Shown piece by piece: positions 8,687 to 16,624 of a stretch of DNA of 64,000 nt; position 1 is the first letter of the stretch; each line of letters opens with the position of its first letter. The notes under the pieces were generated by a model. It was not told where the DNA came from, made no database searches, and worked only from the letters and a program-made list of their open reading frames with translations. Source of the DNA: Paracoccaceae bacterium (GTDB lineage Bacteria; Pseudomonadota; Alphaproteobacteria; Rhodobacterales; Rhodobacteraceae); NCBI GenBank assembly GCA_018222585.1, contig JAAFAB010000002.1, positions 124,001 through 188,000 of the forward strand, given 5' to 3'. A program made the position numbers and the translations under genes.

Positions 8687-9061
8687 TCACTCCTCGGTGG
8701 GTGCTTCCGCGGCGGCAGCGGCTTCGGCTTCCTTTTCAGCCTTGGCAGCGGCGCGCTCCTGGGCGGCCTTGCCCGGGGTGCCCTTCTTCAGGTTGGCGCG
8801 CTCTTTCTTGTCGAGAACGCCGGCGGTCTCCAGGAAGCGCGAGACGCGGTCGGTGGGCTGGGCGCCCTGGTCCAGCCAGTACTGCACGCGCTCCATGTTC
8901 AGCTTGACGCGGTCTTCGCTGTCCTTGGCGAGCAGCGGGTTGTAGGTGCCCAGCTTCTCGATGAAGCGACCGTCGCGGGGCATCCGCGAGTCGGCGGCGA
9001 CGACGGAGTAGTGGGGGCGCTTCTTGGAGCCACCACGGGCGAGACGGATCTTCATGGCCAT
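8687..9061 (-). CDS. rpsP: 30S ribosomal protein S16
   Basis: S16 stabilises the 30S body. The conserved start [18 protein letters not shown] is followed by [20 protein letters not shown]. After about residue 85 there is an Ala/Glu/Lys-rich tail ([18 protein letters not shown]) that makes the protein 124 residues long, as is common in alphaproteobacteria. I chose the ATG at 9061 because AAGGAG lies 8 nt upstream; an ATG at 9067 would leave the site too close. It lies 161 bp after the chorismate mutase gene. Confidence 0.97.
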   Translation of the reverse strand: MAMKIRLARGGSKKRPHYSVVAADSRMPRDGRFIEKLGTYNPLLAKDSEDRVKLNMERVQYWLDQGAQPTDRVSRFLETAGVLDKKERANLKKGTPGKAAQERAAAKAEKEAEAAAAAEAPTEE

Positions 9062-9222
9062 TTGCATTTCTCCTTCAATGGCGTTCGTTGGACGGCAGGG
9101 CCGCCTTTTCGGGGTGACGGCGGGGGCCGTCGGTTTGGAGGAGGCGGGAACCCCGTGTCAGGGTCCTCCGCCGGGTCTTTCGGATCGGGCGGGAGGTCAT
9201 CCCGCCGTCCCCGGCTGGGCGT

Positions 9223-9528
9223 TCAGCCCTGGTGCTGCCGGTGATGCCGGATCACCTCCTGAATGATGAAATTCAGGAATTTCTTCGCGAACTCGGGATC
9301 GAGATCCGCGGCCTGCGCCAGCTCTTCGAGCCGGGCAATCTGGGTTTCCTCGCGCGCCGGGTCCGAGGGGGGAAGATCATGTTCCGCCTTCAGCTTGCCG
9401 ACCGCCTGGGTGTGCTTGAACCGCTCGCCAAGGGTGTAGACCAGGATCGCATCCAGCCGGTCGATGCTTTCGCGGTGGCCCTTCAGCACCTCGGCGGCGC
9501 GGGCGACGACATCTTCAGTCAAGGGCAT
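9223..9528 (-). CDS. chorismate mutase (AroQ class)
   Basis: This 101-residue all-helical AroQ-type enzyme rearranges chorismate to prephenate for Phe/Tyr synthesis. Visible features are RESIDRLDAILVYTLGERFKHTQAVGKLKAEH in helix 1 and the loop after it, where the Arg and Lys line the active site, and ETQIARLEELAQ further on. The length equals a stand-alone mutase with no prephenate dehydratase or dehydrogenase attached. Its start overlaps the end of the upstream GNAT gene by 14 bp, implying translational coupling. A chorismate mutase near rpsP and ffh is usual in this family. Confidence 0.9.
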   Translation of the reverse strand: MPLTEDVVARAAEVLKGHRESIDRLDAILVYTLGERFKHTQAVGKLKAEHDLPPSDPAREETQIARLEELAQAADLDPEFAKKFLNFIIQEVIRHHRQHQG

Positions 9529-10114
9529 ATCCTTTCGGCGTGAACAGGGGATCCTGGTAGGAACGGATTTCCAGCTCGATCCCGTCGGCCAGCTGGCTGG
9601 AGCGCAGCGCAGCGGGCGCCGGGTGGCGGTAGCAGTATTCGTTGCCGTCGACCGAGGCGGCGGTGGTGTCGCGCTTGGCGCCGAGGCGCTCGCAGAGGCG
9701 GATCGAGGCCAGGTTCTTCGGGTCGACGTAGGACACCGCGCCCTCCCAGCCGAGCGTCTCGTAGAAGTAGCGCCGCGCGGCGTGGGTGGCTTCCAGCGCA
9801 TAGCCCTTGCCGGCGGTCTCGGGCCAGATGATCCAGGCCAGCTCGGGCTCGGGCCAGGTGGCGGGCTTCCAGCCGCCGGCCATGCCGAGCGGCTTGCCGG
9901 TGTCCTTGTCGTGCATCATCCACATGCCATAGCCGCGGATCTGCCAGTGGCCGATCTCGGCGGCATAGAGCATCCAGGTCTCGTAGGCATTCAGCGGCCC
10001 GCCCATGAAGCGCGAGCGATAGGAGCTGAAAGTGGCCTTGAAGTCCGGGTAGTCCTCGGGCGTCGGGCCGCGCAGGATCAGGCGGTCGGTCTCGATGACG
10101 GGGATCTCGGTCAT
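9515..10114 (-). CDS. GNAT family N-acetyltransferase (RimJ/RimL type), array member 1
   Basis: This 199-residue acetyltransferase of the RimJ/RimL-like branch transfers acetyl from acetyl-CoA to an unknown amine. The start IPVIETDRLILRGPTPEDY is typical. The acetyl-CoA loop is ETAGKGYALEATHAA, and SIRLCERLGAKRD marks motif B. It shares EIGHWQIRGYG and WPEPELAW with the three upstream genes, so all four are paralogues. Its ATG overlaps the stop of member 2 by 4 bp, and its end overlaps chorismate mutase. Its C-terminus is longer than those of the siblings. Confidence 0.88.
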   Translation of the reverse strand: MTEIPVIETDRLILRGPTPEDYPDFKATFSSYRSRFMGGPLNAYETWMLYAAEIGHWQIRGYGMWMMHDKDTGKPLGMAGGWKPATWPEPELAWIIWPETAGKGYALEATHAARRYFYETLGWEGAVSYVDPKNLASIRLCERLGAKRDTTAASVDGNEYCYRHPAPAALRSSQLADGIELEIRSYQDPLFTPKGYALD

Positions 10115-10665
10115 GCCGCTCCCCCTTTCGCCGAGGGGTGACGGTAGACCAGGATCGGCTCGCCGTAGAACTCGGGCTTCTCACGCTCCACGGTGGCGCC
10201 AAGCCGTTCGGCCAGCGCGCGCGAGCGGGTGTTCGCCGGGTCGATGTAGGAGATCAGCCGGTCGAGGCCCCAAGTGTCGGCGGCATAGCGGCGCGCGGTG
10301 AGAGCGGCCTCGTAGGCAAAGCCCTTGCCCTCGTGCTCGGCGAAGATGTGCCAGCCGATTTCGGGTTCGTCCCACTTCAGGTGATTGATCACGCCGACCC
10401 GGCCGACGGCCTGGCCCGAGGCCTTTTCCTCCACGCTCCACAGGCCGTGGCCGCGCCACATCCAGTGGCCGATGGTCGAGATGAAGCTGCGCCAGACAAG
10501 GTCCTCGTCGGTCACGGGGCCGCCGAGAAAGCGCATCCGGTCGGCATCGGCCGAGAAGGCGCAGAACGGCTCGAAATCCTGCGGCTCGGGGCCGCGCAGG
10601 ATCAGCCGTTCGGTTTCCAGAACGGGGATCGGCAGATCATGGATGCGTTGGCCAAGGGCGGTCAT
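10111..10665 (-). CDS. GNAT family N-acetyltransferase, array member 2
   Basis: A 184-residue paralogue in the tandem array. It reads VLETERLILRGPEPQDFEPF near the N-terminus, TIGHWMWRGHGLW and WDEPEIGWHIF in the middle, then HEGKGFAYEAALTARRYA, the acetyl-CoA binding segment. The ending RALAERLGATVERE is the usual last helix-strand. Start and stop overlap the neighbouring array genes by 4 bp each, so its translation is probably coupled. The target is unknown; relatives acetylate protein N-termini or small molecules. Confidence 0.87.
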   Translation of the reverse strand: MTALGQRIHDLPIPVLETERLILRGPEPQDFEPFCAFSADADRMRFLGGPVTDEDLVWRSFISTIGHWMWRGHGLWSVEEKASGQAVGRVGVINHLKWDEPEIGWHIFAEHEGKGFAYEAALTARRYAADTWGLDRLISYIDPANTRSRALAERLGATVEREKPEFYGEPILVYRHPSAKGGAA

Positions 10666-11210
10666 GCGTAGGCCTCCGCGCCGCCTTCGGTCAGCGCCTC
10701 GGGGCCGGGGTGGCGATAGACATGCACCGGGATCGCGTAGCCCGGGGGCGTCGCCATGCCGTCGGGCACGGCGCCCAGGCGACGGGCCACGGCGGCGGAG
10801 CCTGCGTTGTCGGCATCGACCAGCGAGATCGCGGTGGTCCAGCCCAGCACGTCATAGGCATGGGCCCGGGCGGCCAGCGCCGCTTCGGTGGCATAGCCAC
10901 GGCCCTCGTGACCTTCGAAGAGGTCCCAGCCGATCTCGGGCTCGGGCCATTCCAGCGGGTTCCACAGGCCGACCATGCCGACGGTTTCGCCGGTTTCGGT
11001 CAGTTCGACCATCCAGCGGCCGTAGCCGCGCAGGGTCCAGTGGCCGATCTCGGTGGCCAGCTGCCGCCAGGCCATCGCGCGGGACTTGGGCCCGCCGACG
11101 AAGGCCGAACGCTCGGTGGCGTAGAAGGCGACCAGGGTGTCGACGTCCTGCGGCCCAGGCGCGCGCAGGGTCAGGCGGGGGGTCTGCAGGGTGGGGATCA
11201 TCACGCTCAT
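10662..11210 (-). CDS. GNAT family N-acetyltransferase, array member 3
   Basis: A 182-residue paralogue. It shows LQTPRLTLRAPGPQDVDTLV, then EIGHWTLRGYGRWMV and WPEPEIGWDLFEGHEGRGYA, which contains the acetyl-CoA loop GRGYATEA. It ends with SAAVARRLGAVPDG. Among the four, its glycine loop starts with Arg where the others have Lys. The ATG at 11210 overlaps the stop of member 4 by 4 bp; an open frame further upstream is only the antiphase of that gene. Substrate unknown. Confidence 0.87.
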   Translation of the reverse strand: MSVMIPTLQTPRLTLRAPGPQDVDTLVAFYATERSAFVGGPKSRAMAWRQLATEIGHWTLRGYGRWMVELTETGETVGMVGLWNPLEWPEPEIGWDLFEGHEGRGYATEAALAARAHAYDVLGWTTAISLVDADNAGSAAVARRLGAVPDGMATPPGYAIPVHVYRHPGPEALTEGGAEAYA

Positions 11211-11761
11211 TGCAGGCCCTCCAGCAACTTGCGGCCGGCGACGGTGCGCGGCAGGTGGCGCCAGATGCGCATCTCGCCCGCCATGCGGTGCTGGAACATG
11301 CCTTCGGAGCGTGCGCCGAGGCGTTTCACCATGGCGACGGAGCGATCGTTGTCCGGGTCCACGAGGCTGATGCAGGAGGCCCAGCCCTTGTCCTGGAACA
11401 GCCAGTTCAGCACGCCACGCGCGGCCTCGGTGGCATAACCCTTGCCCTCGGCGCCGTCGAGCAGCTGCCAGGACAGTTCCGGCTCGGGCCAGCCGCGGGG
11501 GAACCAGGGGCCGACGAGGCCCACGTCGAGGTCGGTCTCGCGGTCGATCACCGCGAAATGGCCGTAGCCACGCAGGTGCCAGTGGCCGATGATGGTGGCG
11601 ATGGACCACCAGGCGGCCTCTTCATCGGGGTGCTGGTCAACGAAACGCCGGGCGCCGGGCATCAGGTAGGCGGCGACGGCGTCGAAATCGGGGGAGGCGG
11701 GGCAGACGAGGCGCAGGCGCTCGGTCTCGATCACCGGCCAGGCGGGGGCGGAGACGATCAT
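11207..11761 (-). CDS. GNAT family N-acetyltransferase, array member 4
   Basis: A 184-residue paralogue, the first of the array in transcription order. The start is MIVSAPAWPVIETERLRLVC. Family landmarks are IIGHWHLRGYGHFAV, WPEPELSWQLLDGAEGKGYA and SVAMVKRLGARSEG. Its ATG at 11761 overlaps by 4 bp the stop of the 80-codon ORF that links it to ffh. The central motifs agree with the siblings while the termini differ, which fits old duplications followed by divergence rather than a recent copy. Confidence 0.87.
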   Translation of the reverse strand: MIVSAPAWPVIETERLRLVCPASPDFDAVAAYLMPGARRFVDQHPDEEAAWWSIATIIGHWHLRGYGHFAVIDRETDLDVGLVGPWFPRGWPEPELSWQLLDGAEGKGYATEAARGVLNWLFQDKGWASCISLVDPDNDRSVAMVKRLGARSEGMFQHRMAGEMRIWRHLPRTVAGRKLLEGLQ

Positions 11762-12000
11762 GCCGCGTCCTCCCGGCGACCACCGGCGGCGGGAGCGGTG
11801 CCGCGCGCGGCGTAGTCCTCGGCGAGGGCAGTCTCTGCGCGGAGAAAGCGGGGGTGGTGGCAGGTGGCGACAGCGCGCGGGTCGTGCTCGGCCGGGCCGA
11901 GCCGCGCCGGGGCAAGCCAGCTCTGGGCACGCCAGGCCGGAGCCGGCACGACAAAGAGCGCCGCGAATGCGTCGCAGGATATGAGCAGGCTGCTGGTCAC
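11758..12000 (-). CDS. small protein of unknown function (80 aa) linking ffh and the GNAT array
   Basis: The GTG start at 12000 overlaps the ffh stop (GTGA) and the stop overlaps the first GNAT start (ATGA), so it sits exactly in the gap with coupled signals at both ends. The N-terminus SSLLISCDAFAALFVVPAPA is hydrophobic and could be a signal peptide or membrane anchor. The remainder (LGPAEHDPRAVATCHHPRFL and an Ala/Arg-rich tail) matches nothing I recognise. The perfect fit of both overlaps is the main argument that it is translated; an accidental open frame in GC-rich DNA remains possible. Confidence 0.5.
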   Translation of the reverse strand: MTSSLLISCDAFAALFVVPAPAWRAQSWLAPARLGPAEHDPRAVATCHHPRFLRAETALAEDYAARGTAPAAGGRREDAA

Positions 12001-13523
12001 TTCTTCTTGCCGAAGCCCGACAGGCCGGGGGGCAGGGCCGCGCCGCCGAGGCCGGGCAGGCCGCCGGCACCACCGAGACCGCCGAGGCCCTTGGCGCCGC
12101 CCAGTGCCTTGGCGGCCTGTTCGATCTGCTTCGGGTCCATCTGCGAGGGGTCCATGCCTTCGGGCATCCCGCCCTTGCCCATCATCTGCTTCATGGCCTG
12201 CTTCATCATGCCGCCTTTGCCCATCTTGCCCATCTTCTTCATCATGTCCGCCATCTGGCGGTGCATCTTCAGAAGCTTGTTCAGGTCCGAGACCTCCATC
12301 CCGGCACCGGCGGCGATGCGCTTCTTGCGGCTGGCCTGCAGCAGTTGCGGGTTGGCGCGTTCCTTCTTGGTCATCGACTGGATGAGGGCGATCTGGCGGC
12401 TCAGCACCTTGTCGTCCATGCCCGCGGCCTGGGCCTGCTTGGCCATCTTGCCCATGCCCGGCATCATGCCCATGATGCCCTCCATGCCGCCCATCTTGAG
12501 CATCTGCTCAAGCTGCATCCGCATGTCGTTCATGTTGAACTGGCCCTTGGTGAAGCGCCTCATCATGCGTTCGGCCTGCTCGGCCTCCAGCACTTCCTGC
12601 GCCTTTTCCACCAGGGCGACGATATCGCCCATGCCGAGGATACGGCCGGCGATCCGGTCGGGCTCGAAGGTTTCGAGCGCTTCCATCTTCTCGCCGAGGC
12701 CGACGAACTTGATCGGCTTGCCGGTCACGGCGCGCATCGAGAGCGCCGCACCGCCGCGACCGTCGCCGTCCATCCGGGTGAGGACCACGCCGGTGATGCC
12801 GATGCGCTCGTCGAAGTTCTCGGCGGTGTGCACTGCGTCCTGGCCGGTCAGGCCGTCGACCACCAGCAGCGTCTCGCGCGGGTTGGCCACGTCGCGGACG
12901 GCTTCGACCTGGGCCATCAGCTCTTCGTCGATGGACAGGCGGCCGGCGGTGTCCAGCATGTAGACGTCATAGCCGCCCAGACCCGCCTGGGTCTTGGCGC
13001 GCTTGGCGATGGCCACGGGGTCCTCGCCCTTGACGATGGGCAGGGTGTCGACGCCGATCTGGGTGCCGAGGATCGCCAGCTGCTCCATGGCCGCCGGACG
13101 GTTCACGTCGAGCGAGGCCATCAGGACCTTCTTGCCCTCGCGTTCCTTCAGGCGCTTGGCCAGCTTGGCGGTGGTGGTGGTCTTGCCGCCGCCCTGCAGG
13201 CCGACCATCAGGATCGGCGCGGGCGGGTTGTCGATCTTCAGCGCACCGGGCTCGCCTTCACCGGCCAGCACGGCGATCAGCTCGTCATGGACGATCTTCA
13301 CGACCTGCTGGCCAGGGGTCACCGACTTGGTGACCGCCGCGCCGGTGGCCTTCTTCTCGACCGCCTTGATGAAGTTGCGCGCCACGGGCAGCGAGACGTC
13401 GGCCTCGAGCAATGCCACGCGGACCTCGCGCAGGGCGGTCTTGACGTCATCCTCGGAGAGGGAGCCGGCCTTGGTCAGGCGGTCGAAGACGCCGGAGAGG
13501 CGTTCGGATAGATTTTCAAACAT
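11997..13523 (-). CDS. ffh: signal recognition particle protein Ffh (SRP54)
   Basis: Ffh with 4.5S RNA targets nascent membrane proteins to FtsY. The 508-residue protein has an N-domain (MFENLSERLSGVFDRLTKAG), a GTPase G-domain with GLQGGGKTTTTAKLAKRL as the P-loop, DTAGRLSIDEELM and TRMDGDGRGGAAL. Its M-domain is rich in Met and Gly (GMMPGMGKMAKQAQAAGM), with a long Gly/Met tail. The ATG at 13523 follows AGGAGGG. It heads the cluster that runs on to the GNATs, rpsP and trmD. Two small GC-rich inverted repeats lie 35-85 bp upstream (about 13559-13605) and could form leader hairpins. Confidence 0.97.
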   Translation of the reverse strand: MFENLSERLSGVFDRLTKAGSLSEDDVKTALREVRVALLEADVSLPVARNFIKAVEKKATGAAVTKSVTPGQQVVKIVHDELIAVLAGEGEPGALKIDNPPAPILMVGLQGGGKTTTTAKLAKRLKEREGKKVLMASLDVNRPAAMEQLAILGTQIGVDTLPIVKGEDPVAIAKRAKTQAGLGGYDVYMLDTAGRLSIDEELMAQVEAVRDVANPRETLLVVDGLTGQDAVHTAENFDERIGITGVVLTRMDGDGRGGAALSMRAVTGKPIKFVGLGEKMEALETFEPDRIAGRILGMGDIVALVEKAQEVLEAEQAERMMRRFTKGQFNMNDMRMQLEQMLKMGGMEGIMGMMPGMGKMAKQAQAAGMDDKVLSRQIALIQSMTKKERANPQLLQASRKKRIAAGAGMEVSDLNKLLKMHRQMADMMKKMGKMGKGGMMKQAMKQMMGKGGMPEGMDPSQMDPKQIEQAAKALGGAKGLGGLGGAGGLPGLGGAALPPGLSGFGKKK

Positions 13524-13784
13524 GCCCCGGCCCTCCTGCGGCCTTCTGGTCTGCGTTACCCTCCACTTGGGTGGAGGAGGTGAAAAGCTCAACCACCGGG
13601 AGGGTGGTCGGATAACTCGGCGGCACAAAGGCCAAGCGCACCAGTGGGCGCAACGCGCTGACTGATGGCGATCCCCGCAAAGGCGATGGGACCGGAATCA
13701 TGAGGGACTCCGGGTATTGGCTGGGCGTTTACGCCCGCCCGGCAGGTGAGTCAAGCCGGGCGGGGTGGAGGCGGGGCGGCGCGC

Positions 13785-13976
13785 TCAGACCGGCGTGGCG
13801 TGGTGGGGCCGGGCGGGGCCGGTGGCCGGGAAGCCCATGCCGCGCAGCACTGCCATGTTGACGCTGAAGGCGGCCAGCCAGAACGAGGTGCCAGCCATGC
13901 AGCCGTAGACCATTGCCTGTGCCGGCAGGAAGGCGGCGCTGACGCCGGCGGGGTGAACTGCGCTCTTGCGGGTCAT
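13785..13976 (-). CDS. small hydrophobic protein of unknown function (63 aa)
   Basis: The start MTRKSAVHPAGVSAAFLPAQ is preceded by GGGAGGA at ideal spacing. The middle (AMVYGCMAGTSFWLAAFSVN) is hydrophobic enough for one transmembrane helix, and the tail is Pro/His-rich. I do not recognise the family. It is transcribed away from the LysR gene, whose start lies 213 bp to the right, so it could be a LysR target. Size, Shine-Dalgarno sequence and membrane pattern support a real gene. Confidence 0.55.
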   Translation of the reverse strand: MTRKSAVHPAGVSAAFLPAQAMVYGCMAGTSFWLAAFSVNMAVLRGMGFPATGPARPHHATPV

Positions 13977-14188
13977 TGTCTGTCCTCCCGAGGGGGCCAC
14001 CCGACGCGGGCGGCAATGGGGGAAGTGTAACAGGGATGTGGCGCGGGGACCTTGCTCCAGGTCAAATCAGCCGGTTTCGGTGCCACACCGCGCAACGCAT
14101 TGTGCTTTGCCCCTTGCAAATGCGCACGAATGCCGATCTGACTGTCGGGCGTGGTTTTCTGACGCACATTCGACGAGGGGGATTGCCG

Positions 14189-15076
14189 ATGGACAACTGG
14201 GACGAGATCCGCACCGCCTACCAGGTCGCCCGGCTTGGCACCGTCTCGGGTGCCGCCGAGGTGCTGGGCGTGCACCATGCCACGGTGATCCGCCATATCG
14301 ACGCGCTGGAGAAGCGCCTGGGCGTAAAGCTGTTCCAGCGCCATACCCGGGGCTACACCGCCACCGAGGCCGGTCAGGATCTCCTGCGCGTGGCCCAGGC
14401 GACGGACGACCAGTTCAGCCAGCTCTCGGCGCGGATCAAGGGGCGGGGCAACGAGGTCTCGGGCGAGCTGGTGGTGACCACCATCGGCGGGCTGAGCCAG
14501 CTTCTCGTGCCGATCCTGGCGGGGTTCCAGGCCGAATACCCGGACGTGCAGCTGCGTTACCTGACCTCGATGCGGCTGTTCCGGCTGGAATACGGCGAGG
14601 CCCATGTGGCGATCCGCGCCGGCAGCCCGCCGCAGCAGCCTGACAACGTGGTGCAGCCCTTCCTGACCCTCAAGAGCGCGATCTACGGCAGCAAGAACTA
14701 CGTCGACCGCCACGGGATGCCGAAGATCCCCGAGCGCATGGCCGGGCACCGCTTCGTCGGCCTGGACGACGTCAACAGCCGCGCCCCCTGGGCCCAGTGG
14801 ATGCGCGAGACCGTTCCCGGCCATCAGGTCGTCTTCCGCTCCGGCGACACGCGGGCGGTGCGCCAGGCGGTCCTGTCCGGTGTCGGCATGGGCTTCCTCG
14901 GGACCTATGAATGTGCCCGCCGGCAGGACCTGATCGAAGTGCATCCCCCGGTACCGGAATGGGAAAGCCGGCTGTGGCTGGTGACCCACATGGACCTGCA
15001 CCGCACGACCAAGGTCCAGGCCTTCCTGCGCTACCTGAAGGACCATACCGAGCACCTGCGCGAGGAAGTCGAGTGA
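14189..15076 (+). CDS. LysR family transcriptional regulator
   Basis: A 295-residue regulator. The winged helix-turn-helix fills residues 1-60 (VARLGTVSGAAEVLGVHHAT, then VIRHIDALEKRLGVKLFQRH), and a periplasmic-binding-like effector domain follows (GELVVTTIGGLSQLLVPILA). The ATG at 14189 follows GAGGGGGA. Its stop overlaps the GTG of the EamA transporter gene by 4 bp, so regulator and transporter form one coupled unit. The inducer is unknown; the EamA protein may export it or a related compound. Confidence 0.92.
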   Translation: MDNWDEIRTAYQVARLGTVSGAAEVLGVHHATVIRHIDALEKRLGVKLFQRHTRGYTATEAGQDLLRVAQATDDQFSQLSARIKGRGNEVSGELVVTTIGGLSQLLVPILAGFQAEYPDVQLRYLTSMRLFRLEYGEAHVAIRAGSPPQQPDNVVQPFLTLKSAIYGSKNYVDRHGMPKIPERMAGHRFVGLDDVNSRAPWAQWMRETVPGHQVVFRSGDTRAVRQAVLSGVGMGFLGTYECARRQDLIEVHPPVPEWESRLWLVTHMDLHRTTKVQAFLRYLKDHTEHLREEVE

Positions 15077-15975
15077 GCCCTCTTTCCCTGCGGGAAGATG
15101 CGGCAGAGCGGCGAAAGGGGCATCTGGCGATGCTGGCCTTTTCCGGTCTCGTCGCCGGCAGCTTTCCCCTCGGCGCCATGGCCAGCCAGCATGTCGACCC
15201 CGCCGCGCTGACCGCGCTGCGGCTGCTGCTGGCCGCCGTGGCCGTCGGATCCATCGCGCTGCTGCGCACCGGCATGCAGGCGGCGCAGTTCCGCGCGCCC
15301 TGGCGCTACCTTGTGCTGGGCGGGCTGTTCGGCGCCTATTTCGTGCTGATGTTCGAGGGGCTGAAGACCGCGCAACCGGTCTCCAGCGCCGCCGTCTTCA
15401 CCCTGGTGCCGCTGATGTCGGCGGGCTTCGGCTGGCTGATGCTGCGCCAGGTCACCACGGCGCGCATCGCGCTGGCCCTGGCCATCGGCGGGGCCGGGGC
15501 GCTTTGGGTGATCTTCAACGGCGATCCGCAGGCCCTGCTGGCCTTCGAGATCGGCCCCGGCGAACGGATCTACTTCATCGGCTGCATCGCCCATGCGATC
15601 TACACGCCGCTGGTGGCGAAGCTGAACCGGGGAGAGCCGGCGGTGGTCTTCACCTTCGGCACCCTGCTGGCGGGATCGCTGGTGGTTGGCGCCTGGGCCA
15701 TGCCGCAGATCCTGCGTACCGAATGGCTGTCCCTGCCGGCGATCGTCTGGATCACCCTGGGCTATGTCTCGATCATCGCCTCGGCGGTGACCGGCGTGCT
15801 GCTGCAATTCGCCTCGATGCGGCTGCCGGCGGCCAAGGTCATGGCCTATACCTACCTGACGCCCTCCTGGGTGATCCTCTGGCAGGCGGCGCTTGGCCGG
15901 GGCCTGCCGCCGGCGGTGATCTTCGGCGGCGTGGCGATGACCGTGGTCGCGCTGGTGCTGCTGCTGAAGGACTGA
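15073..15975 (+). CDS. EamA/DMT superfamily transporter
   Basis: A 300-residue protein with about ten hydrophobic segments in two repeats of five, the EamA arrangement of drug/metabolite exporters. Landmarks are HVDPAALTALRLLLAAVAVG in the first repeat and MRLPAAKVMAYTYLTPSWVI in the second. The GTG start at 15073 overlaps the LysR stop (GTGA). It ends 7 bp before the stop of the convergent arsR-type gene. The substrate is unknown; a small metabolite or amino acid efflux role is typical. Confidence 0.88.
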   Translation: MSPLSLREDAAERRKGHLAMLAFSGLVAGSFPLGAMASQHVDPAALTALRLLLAAVAVGSIALLRTGMQAAQFRAPWRYLVLGGLFGAYFVLMFEGLKTAQPVSSAAVFTLVPLMSAGFGWLMLRQVTTARIALALAIGGAGALWVIFNGDPQALLAFEIGPGERIYFIGCIAHAIYTPLVAKLNRGEPAVVFTFGTLLAGSLVVGAWAMPQILRTEWLSLPAIVWITLGYVSIIASAVTGVLLQFASMRLPAAKVMAYTYLTPSWVILWQAALGRGLPPAVIFGGVAMTVVALVLLLKD

Positions 15976-15981
15976 GGGACG

Positions 15982-16329
15982 TTACTCTTCTTCCTCGCGG
16001 TGCCCGGCGTCGGACAGCTCGACCGCCAGGAACCGCTCGAAGGCGTCGAGGTTCACCGGCTCGAACTGTCCGAACCCCTGCATCCAGACCGAGGCCTCGC
16101 GCAGGGCGTCGGGTTCCAGCTTGCACCACTTCACCCGGCCGCGCTTCTCCTGGGTGATCAGCCCGGCATTGGCAAGGATGACGAGGTGCTTGGAGACGGC
16201 GGCCAGCGACATCTCGAAGGGCTCGGCCACATCGGTGACCGCCATGTCGTCTTCCAGCAGCATCGACAGGATCGCCCGGCGGGTCGGATCCGAAAGGGCG
16301 GCGAAGATGGTGTCGAGCGTGGGAGCCAT
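15982..16329 (-). CDS. ArsR family transcriptional regulator
   Basis: A 115-residue winged-helix repressor: MAPTLDTIFAALSDPTRRAI, then MAVTDVAEPFEMSLAAVSKH and LVILANAGLITQEKRGRVKW. No cysteine cluster for metal binding is seen in the recognition helix, so it belongs to the non-metal branch often paired with an AHSA1/SRPBCC partner. No such partner lies next to it. Two perfect dyads containing TCAAC/GTTGA occur 36-111 bp upstream of the start and are likely operators. Confidence 0.88.
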   Translation of the reverse strand: MAPTLDTIFAALSDPTRRAILSMLLEDDMAVTDVAEPFEMSLAAVSKHLVILANAGLITQEKRGRVKWCKLEPDALREASVWMQGFGQFEPVNLDAFERFLAVELSDAGHREEEE

Positions 16330-16364
16330 GGCCCCGGATAGGCGGCGGATGGCCCGACGGTCAA

Positions 16365-16398
16365 CGCAAAAGCTCAACCGGGGCGTTGAGCTTTTGCG
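16365..16398. promoter_or_regulatory. perfect 14-bp inverted repeat upstream of arsR-type gene
   Basis: CGCAAAAGCTCAAC at 16365-16378 is repeated inverted as GTTGAGCTTTTGCG at 16385-16398 with a 6-bp spacer. It lies 36 bp upstream of the regulator start. A protein operator is the simplest reading because the arms contain TCAAC/GTTGA like the nearby 16-bp dyad. As a stem it could also act in RNA, but no T-run follows. Confidence 0.6.
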
Positions 16399-16424
16399 GC
16401 ATCCGGGGATCATCACCGCCATGG

Positions 16425-16440
16425 TCAACCGTTCGGTTGA
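16425..16440. promoter_or_regulatory. 16-bp dyad TCAACC-GTTC-GGTTGA, probable ArsR operator
   Basis: A perfect 6-bp inverted repeat, TCAACC at 16425-16430 and GGTTGA at 16435-16440, with a 4-bp spacer. From memory, the CAACC-N4-GGTTG pattern is typical of ArsR regulators that pair with SRPBCC proteins. It shares half-site TCAAC with the larger dyad 27 bp away, suggesting two sites for one regulator. Confidence 0.55.
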
Positions 16441-16624
16441 GAATGCCTTTCGGCCCGCTTTCGGTGCTCAGGGCCCCCAAGTCCCTTGAAACCTCACCTT
16501 TTCCTTTGGCAAAAACTTCATGATATCAGATGATTGAGTGCGGTGTGGAAGGGCGATCACGAAGCGTTGACTCGGGCCCTGCGCACCCTTAGCAAGACGC
16601 TAACCAAAGCGGGACCCGACCGAC

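Noticed and set aside
8412-8945. Plus-strand frame of 177 codons with a good Shine-Dalgarno site
   Set aside because: Second half is antisense to rpsP, and the first half lacks any motif and is Arg/Gly/Pro-rich. Kept only as a finding about its start signal.
13559-13605. Two inverted repeats upstream of ffh considered as 4.5S RNA or a riboswitch
   Set aside because: Too short for SRP RNA and lacking the conserved GGAA-loop domain; no recognised riboswitch core. They remain possible leader hairpins.
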